From Vibrio taketomensis (GTDB lineage Bacteria; Pseudomonadota; Gammaproteobacteria; Enterobacterales; Vibrionaceae), in the NCBI RefSeq assembly GCF_009938165.1, contig NZ_AP019649.1, forward strand, positions 2,604,001 to 2,668,000: a DNA stretch of 64,000 bases. The letters are read 5' to 3'. A program made the translations under genes and the position numbers. This document shows positions 60,944-64,000 of the stretch, piece after piece; the stretch's first letter is position 1; every line of letters begins with the position of its first letter. The notes below the pieces were generated by a model. That model saw only the letters and a program-made list of their open reading frames with translations, did not search any database and had not been told where the DNA came from.

Positions 60944-61129
60944 TTAAGCAAAGCAGTAAGCAATCACAGCTCCAGCGACCACTAGACAACCGCCAATTCG
61001 GCGCAAATGCGTGTCAGGTTGCTGACTTAACTCTGCCACCATTGCTCGCCATCCATTCGGCGCAAGTAGTGGACCTAATCCTTCGACGATTAATACTAAG
61101 CCAATGGCTAACCAGATTGAATCTGACAT
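60944..61129 (-). CDS. yjeT: DUF2065 small membrane protein (YjeT-like)
   Basis: 61 residues with two hydrophobic segments (about 5-25 and 43-60) separated by a basic loop (LRRIGG). Matches the DUF2065 pattern IWLAIGLVLIVEGLGPLLAP. In E. coli yjeT follows hflC; here it is also downstream on the same strand, but a terminator lies between. Function unknown. Confidence 0.88.
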   Translation of the reverse strand: MSDSIWLAIGLVLIVEGLGPLLAPNGWRAMVAELSQQPDTHLRRIGGCLVVAGAVIAYCFA

Positions 61130-61176
61130 CTTCTATCTCTCTCAGTCGCTAGGTAAAAACAAACCTAACACTATCA

Positions 61177-61203
61177 AAAAAGGCTCCTTACGGAGCCTTT
61201 TGC
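61177..61203 (-). terminator. Terminator of hflKC
   Basis: On the minus strand AAAAGGCTCC / GGAGCCTTTT with loop GTAA, followed by a T run. Confidence 0.88.
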
Positions 61204-61223
61204 TTATCGATTACCAAAGACGC

Positions 61224-62192
61224 TTACTTAACGCCTTTTGCATTATTCATGTATTGGAAGAACTCACTGTTCGGATCCAGTACGAGAATATCGCTCTTCT
61301 CGCTAAATGATTTCTCATACGCTTTTAGTGAGCGAACAAAGCTGAAGAATTCAGGATCTTTGTTGTAAGCATCTGCGTAGATTTTCGCCGCCTCTGCATC
61401 CGCATCACCTCGAGTTACTCGAGCTGTTTTGTCTGCTTCAGCAAGAATGGTTGCTACTTCTAGTTCAGCTTGCGCACGGATAACTTCCGCTTGCTCACGA
61501 CCTTGAGAACGGAATTGGCGAGCAACCGATTCACGCTCAGCACGCATACGATCGTAGATTGACTTACTGATACTGTCAGGAAGGTTGATCTTCTTCATTC
61601 GGAAATCAACGATATGAATACCTAAGTCTTCCATCGCATCTTTACGAGTGCCGTTAAGAACGTTCTTCATGATGATGTCACGTTCGCCATCAATCTCTAA
61701 TGCTTCTTTCGCTGCTTCAGTGGTAACTTCCGCTTCGTCATCCGGCAAGATGGTGCTGTTGCGTGGACCAGATACAATCTGTTTGATTTCACGAGCACCG
61801 ATTTCAGAACGCAAAACGTCTGTTACTTTACGGCTCAACAGTGTTTGCGCTGTTGCTACGTTACCGCCGCCAGTCGCTAGATAGTATTGACCAAAGTCTT
61901 CAATACGCCATTTCACATACGAGTCGATGATTACGTCTTTTTTCTCAGACGTTACGAAACGGTCAGCACGACCATCCATCGTTTGAATACGTGCGTCTAA
62001 CGTATTTACACGATCAAACAATGGCATTTTAAAGTGAAGGCCAGGTTCATAAATACGTGCGATTTCATTATTGTCTTTCAGTACACGACCGAAGCGAATA
62101 ACGATACCACGCTCCCCTTCAGGGATAACGAATAGTGACATTAGCATCAGCACTAACGCGACAACTAATACAGGGATCATTAACTTACGCAT
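61224..62192 (-). CDS. hflC: FtsH-protease modulator HflC
   Basis: 322 residues. SPFH/prohibitin family; an N-terminal membrane helix (about 5-22), then a periplasmic SPFH domain with GIVIRFGRVLKDN and YEPGLHFKMPLFDRV, and a long coiled coil. With HflK it forms a cage around FtsH that regulates membrane protein degradation. Starts 2 bp after the hflK stop. Confidence 0.95.
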   Translation of the reverse strand: MRKLMIPVLVVALVLMLMSLFVIPEGERGIVIRFGRVLKDNNEIARIYEPGLHFKMPLFDRVNTLDARIQTMDGRADRFVTSEKKDVIIDSYVKWRIEDFGQYYLATGGGNVATAQTLLSRKVTDVLRSEIGAREIKQIVSGPRNSTILPDDEAEVTTEAAKEALEIDGERDIIMKNVLNGTRKDAMEDLGIHIVDFRMKKINLPDSISKSIYDRMRAERESVARQFRSQGREQAEVIRAQAELEVATILAEADKTARVTRGDADAEAAKIYADAYNKDPEFFSFVRSLKAYEKSFSEKSDILVLDPNSEFFQYMNNAKGVK

Positions 62193-62194
62193 TA

Positions 62195-63382
62195 TTAATA
62201 TCTCCCTTGACGTGTCGTAGATGAGCGTGAAGTTGAGTCAGAACTCGGAATATTCAACTGAGGCTCCAATTCAATTTGGTCATACGCAGACGTTTGTTGA
62301 GTGGTGTCTTTCTTAGCGCCGCTCTTCTCACCTGCCAGTTTATCAATTGGTAGGTAAAGTAGATTGCCGCTCGATTCAGAATCAATCAACACTTTCGACG
62401 TATTTGCGTACACACGTTCCATAGTATCTAGGTACAGACGATCACGCGTTACTTTTGGCGCAGCTTGATACTCTGGTAGTAGTTTCTCGAACTGAGCAAC
62501 TTGACCCAAGGCACCATTGATTGTGCGCTCACTGTAACCTTGTGCTTCTTTCAATAAACGTTCCGCACGACCTTTCGCTTTAGGAATGATGTCGTTTTGG
62601 TAAGCTTCTGCTTCACGTTTGAAACGTTGCGCATCCTCACGAGAAGCTGTTGCATCATCAAATGCATCTTTTACTTCTTCTGGCGGACGAGCATCTTCAA
62701 AGTTCACCGCGACAACTTCGATACCCATGTCGTAACTATCAACAATCTTCTCAAGCGTTACTTGAGTGTTTTGACGAATTGATAAACGACCGCTGGTTAG
62801 AATGCTATCCATCAATGAGTCACCGATTACTGCACGTAGTGCAGAATCCGTAGCTTGACGCAAGCTGTCATCAGCGTTGGTTACACGGAATAAATATTTA
62901 TATGGATCAGCGACACGATATTGCACGTCCATCGCAACTGTTACTACGTTTTCATCTTTGGTCAGCATTAGACCTGATGAACGTAGCGAACGAATCGCTT
63001 GTACGTTAACAGGTGTCACTTCGTCGATAAAACGAGGACGCCAGTTAAGACCAGGATCGACCACACGGTCGTATTTACCTAGTCGCAGAACAACACCGCG
63101 CTCTGCTTCGCCAATAGTGTAAAAACCAGCAAAGAACCAAATTGCTACCGCAATCGCAGCGATCACACCAAAACCTAGTGCACCGCCACCACCGATAGTT
63201 GGGCCTTTACCGCCTTTTCCACCAAACTTTCCACCCAGTTTCTGACTCAGTTTATTGAAGACTTCGTCTAAGTCTGGCGGTCCTTGATCACGGCCACCTT
63301 TGTTACCGCGATTATTATTACCCCAAGGGTCGTTATCGCGGCCATTGTTGCCGTTATTATTACCAGGCTCATTCCACGCCAT
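62195..63382 (-). CDS. hflK: FtsH-protease modulator HflK
   Basis: 395 residues. Starts MAWNEPGNNNGNNGRDNDPWG, the Gly/Asn-rich cytosolic tail typical of HflK. One membrane helix at about 74-93 (GVIAAIAVAIWFFAGFY), then the SPFH domain GEAERGVVLRLGKYDRVVDPGLNW (in parts) and coiled coil. Between hflX and hflC in the conserved hfl operon. Confidence 0.95.
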   Translation of the reverse strand: MAWNEPGNNNGNNGRDNDPWGNNNRGNKGGRDQGPPDLDEVFNKLSQKLGGKFGGKGGKGPTIGGGGALGFGVIAAIAVAIWFFAGFYTIGEAERGVVLRLGKYDRVVDPGLNWRPRFIDEVTPVNVQAIRSLRSSGLMLTKDENVVTVAMDVQYRVADPYKYLFRVTNADDSLRQATDSALRAVIGDSLMDSILTSGRLSIRQNTQVTLEKIVDSYDMGIEVVAVNFEDARPPEEVKDAFDDATASREDAQRFKREAEAYQNDIIPKAKGRAERLLKEAQGYSERTINGALGQVAQFEKLLPEYQAAPKVTRDRLYLDTMERVYANTSKVLIDSESSGNLLYLPIDKLAGEKSGAKKDTTQQTSAYDQIELEPQLNIPSSDSTSRSSTTRQGRY

Positions 63383-63427
63383 TAGAAAGCTCCATCATTT
63401 GATATGACGTTATACTGTAGCAGTCAT

Positions 63428-64000
63428 TTAAGTAACTATAAAGTCACGTAAAACTGCCCCTTCTCTTTTTTCAAGTCTAGACCAATCCACCTGTTGCATA
63501 CGAATATTAATCAACAAGTTTCCATCTTGGTCATATTCTTCTTGCTGAATACACTTCATTTGGAAGAATGTACTACGTAATCGACCTTGATGTTGTGGAG
63601 GAATACACAATTGGTATTGCACCATTTGACTCGCTAGGCGCTCAGTCAAGGCTGCAAATAAAAGATCCATGCCTTTGCCTGCCATAGCAGACACCCAAAC
63701 TGTACGAGGAATACCTTCCTCATCACGTTCGATACGTGGCTCTTGCCCTTCGAGGTTATCAATCTTATTCATGACAACCAGAGTGGGAACCTCGTTAGCG
63801 TCGATCTCTTCTAGTACTTCATGTACTGCTTGAATATTCTCACGAAAACGCTCATCACTGGCATCGACAACATGTAACAAAATGTCAGCTTCTTGCGTTT
63901 CTTGCAGCGTCGCTTTAAAGGCAGCAACCAAATCATGCGGTAAGTGGCGAATAAATCCCACGGTATCAGCAAGTATGGCAGCGCCAACGTCAGCTAGTTC
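63428..64000 (-). CDS. hflX: GTPase HflX, partial (5' end outside window)
   Basis: The last 190 codons of HflX, a ribosome-associated GTPase that splits stalled ribosomes. Visible: G3 ADTVGFIRHLPHDLV, G4 VMNKIDN, G5 VWVSAMAGKG, and the C-terminal domain ending LRDFIVT. The N-terminal HflX domain and G1 lie beyond base 64000. 45 bp upstream of hflK on the same strand. Confidence 0.95.
   Translation of the reverse strand, partial: ELADVGAAILADTVGFIRHLPHDLVAAFKATLQETQEADILLHVVDASDERFRENIQAVHEVLEEIDANEVPTLVVMNKIDNLEGQEPRIERDEEGIPRTVWVSAMAGKGMDLLFAALTERLASQMVQYQLCIPPQHQGRLRSTFFQMKCIQQEEYDQDGNLLINIRMQQVDWSRLEKREGAVLRDFIVT

Overview
The window is a stretch of the main chromosome of a gammaproteobacterium, almost certainly a Vibrio (family Vibrionaceae). 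Evidence: gene content and order (deoR-type regulator/glmS next to pykF; fba-pgk-epd-tkt-metK; endA-rsmE-gshB-yqgE-ruvX; tusDCB next to the rpsL-rpsG-fusA-tuf operon; fkpA/slyX/hflKC), Vibrio-restricted families (DUF2607, the His-rich DUF2796 protein, TIGR03899), and the protein sequences themselves. It is core genome: I see no insertion sequence, prophage, integron cassette, CRISPR array, rRNA or tRNA. Nearly every convergent junction has a clean intrinsic terminator, often usable in both directions.

Layout. 1-6 kb: 5' part of glmS and its DeoR-family regulator (minus), pykF, a GntR/FCD regulator, a SIMPL-domain periplasmic protein. 5.4-8 kb: argP divergent from argO, then an MscS channel. 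8.3-14 kb: glycolysis and pentose-phosphate block on the minus strand (fba, pgk, epd, tkt). 14-21 kb: metK behind two Met boxes, a DUF2189 membrane protein, SprT-like protein, periplasmic endonuclease, rsmE, gshB, yqgE, ruvX. 21-29 kb: pmbA, yjgA (darP), a thiamine ABC importer thiBPQ behind a TPP riboswitch, ubiX, mpl. 28.8-38 kb: fbp, ppa, a small lipoprotein, ytfP, tamAB, msrA, ytfJ. 38.3-42 kb: a probable Zur-controlled zinc locus (DUF2607, His-rich DUF2796, MacB-like ABC ATPase and permease, DUF3299). 42-49 kb: TIGR03899, pgi, yjbQ, alr, dnaB, a DUF481 outer-membrane protein. 49-57 kb: rplI-rpsR-priB-rpsF, bfr, bfd, tuf, fusA, rpsG, rpsL. 57-64 kb: tusBCD with a YheO-type regulator, fkpA, a WD40 lipoprotein, slyX, a DUF2065 protein, hflC, hflK and the 3' part of hflX.

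Main points for a second look. (1) fba has no usable start: the reading frame is intact for residues 24-358 of the normal enzyme, but exactly the first 23 codons are missing and an in-frame TGA lies directly upstream. (2) A perfect palindrome at 38297-38333 looks like three things at once: the ytfJ terminator, a Zur operator, and the -10 region of the zinc locus promoter. (3) That locus uses a MacB/FtsX-type ABC permease instead of a classical importer, so how it would handle zinc is unclear. (4) The WD40 lipoprotein seems to have lost its ATG start through a one-base shift in a T run. (5) Several unassigned operator-like sites and RNA structures occur upstream of the deoR-type gene, tkt/metK, fba, yjbQ and fusA.

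Protein identities rest on recognising family sequences and motifs by eye; no database search or folding calculation was run.
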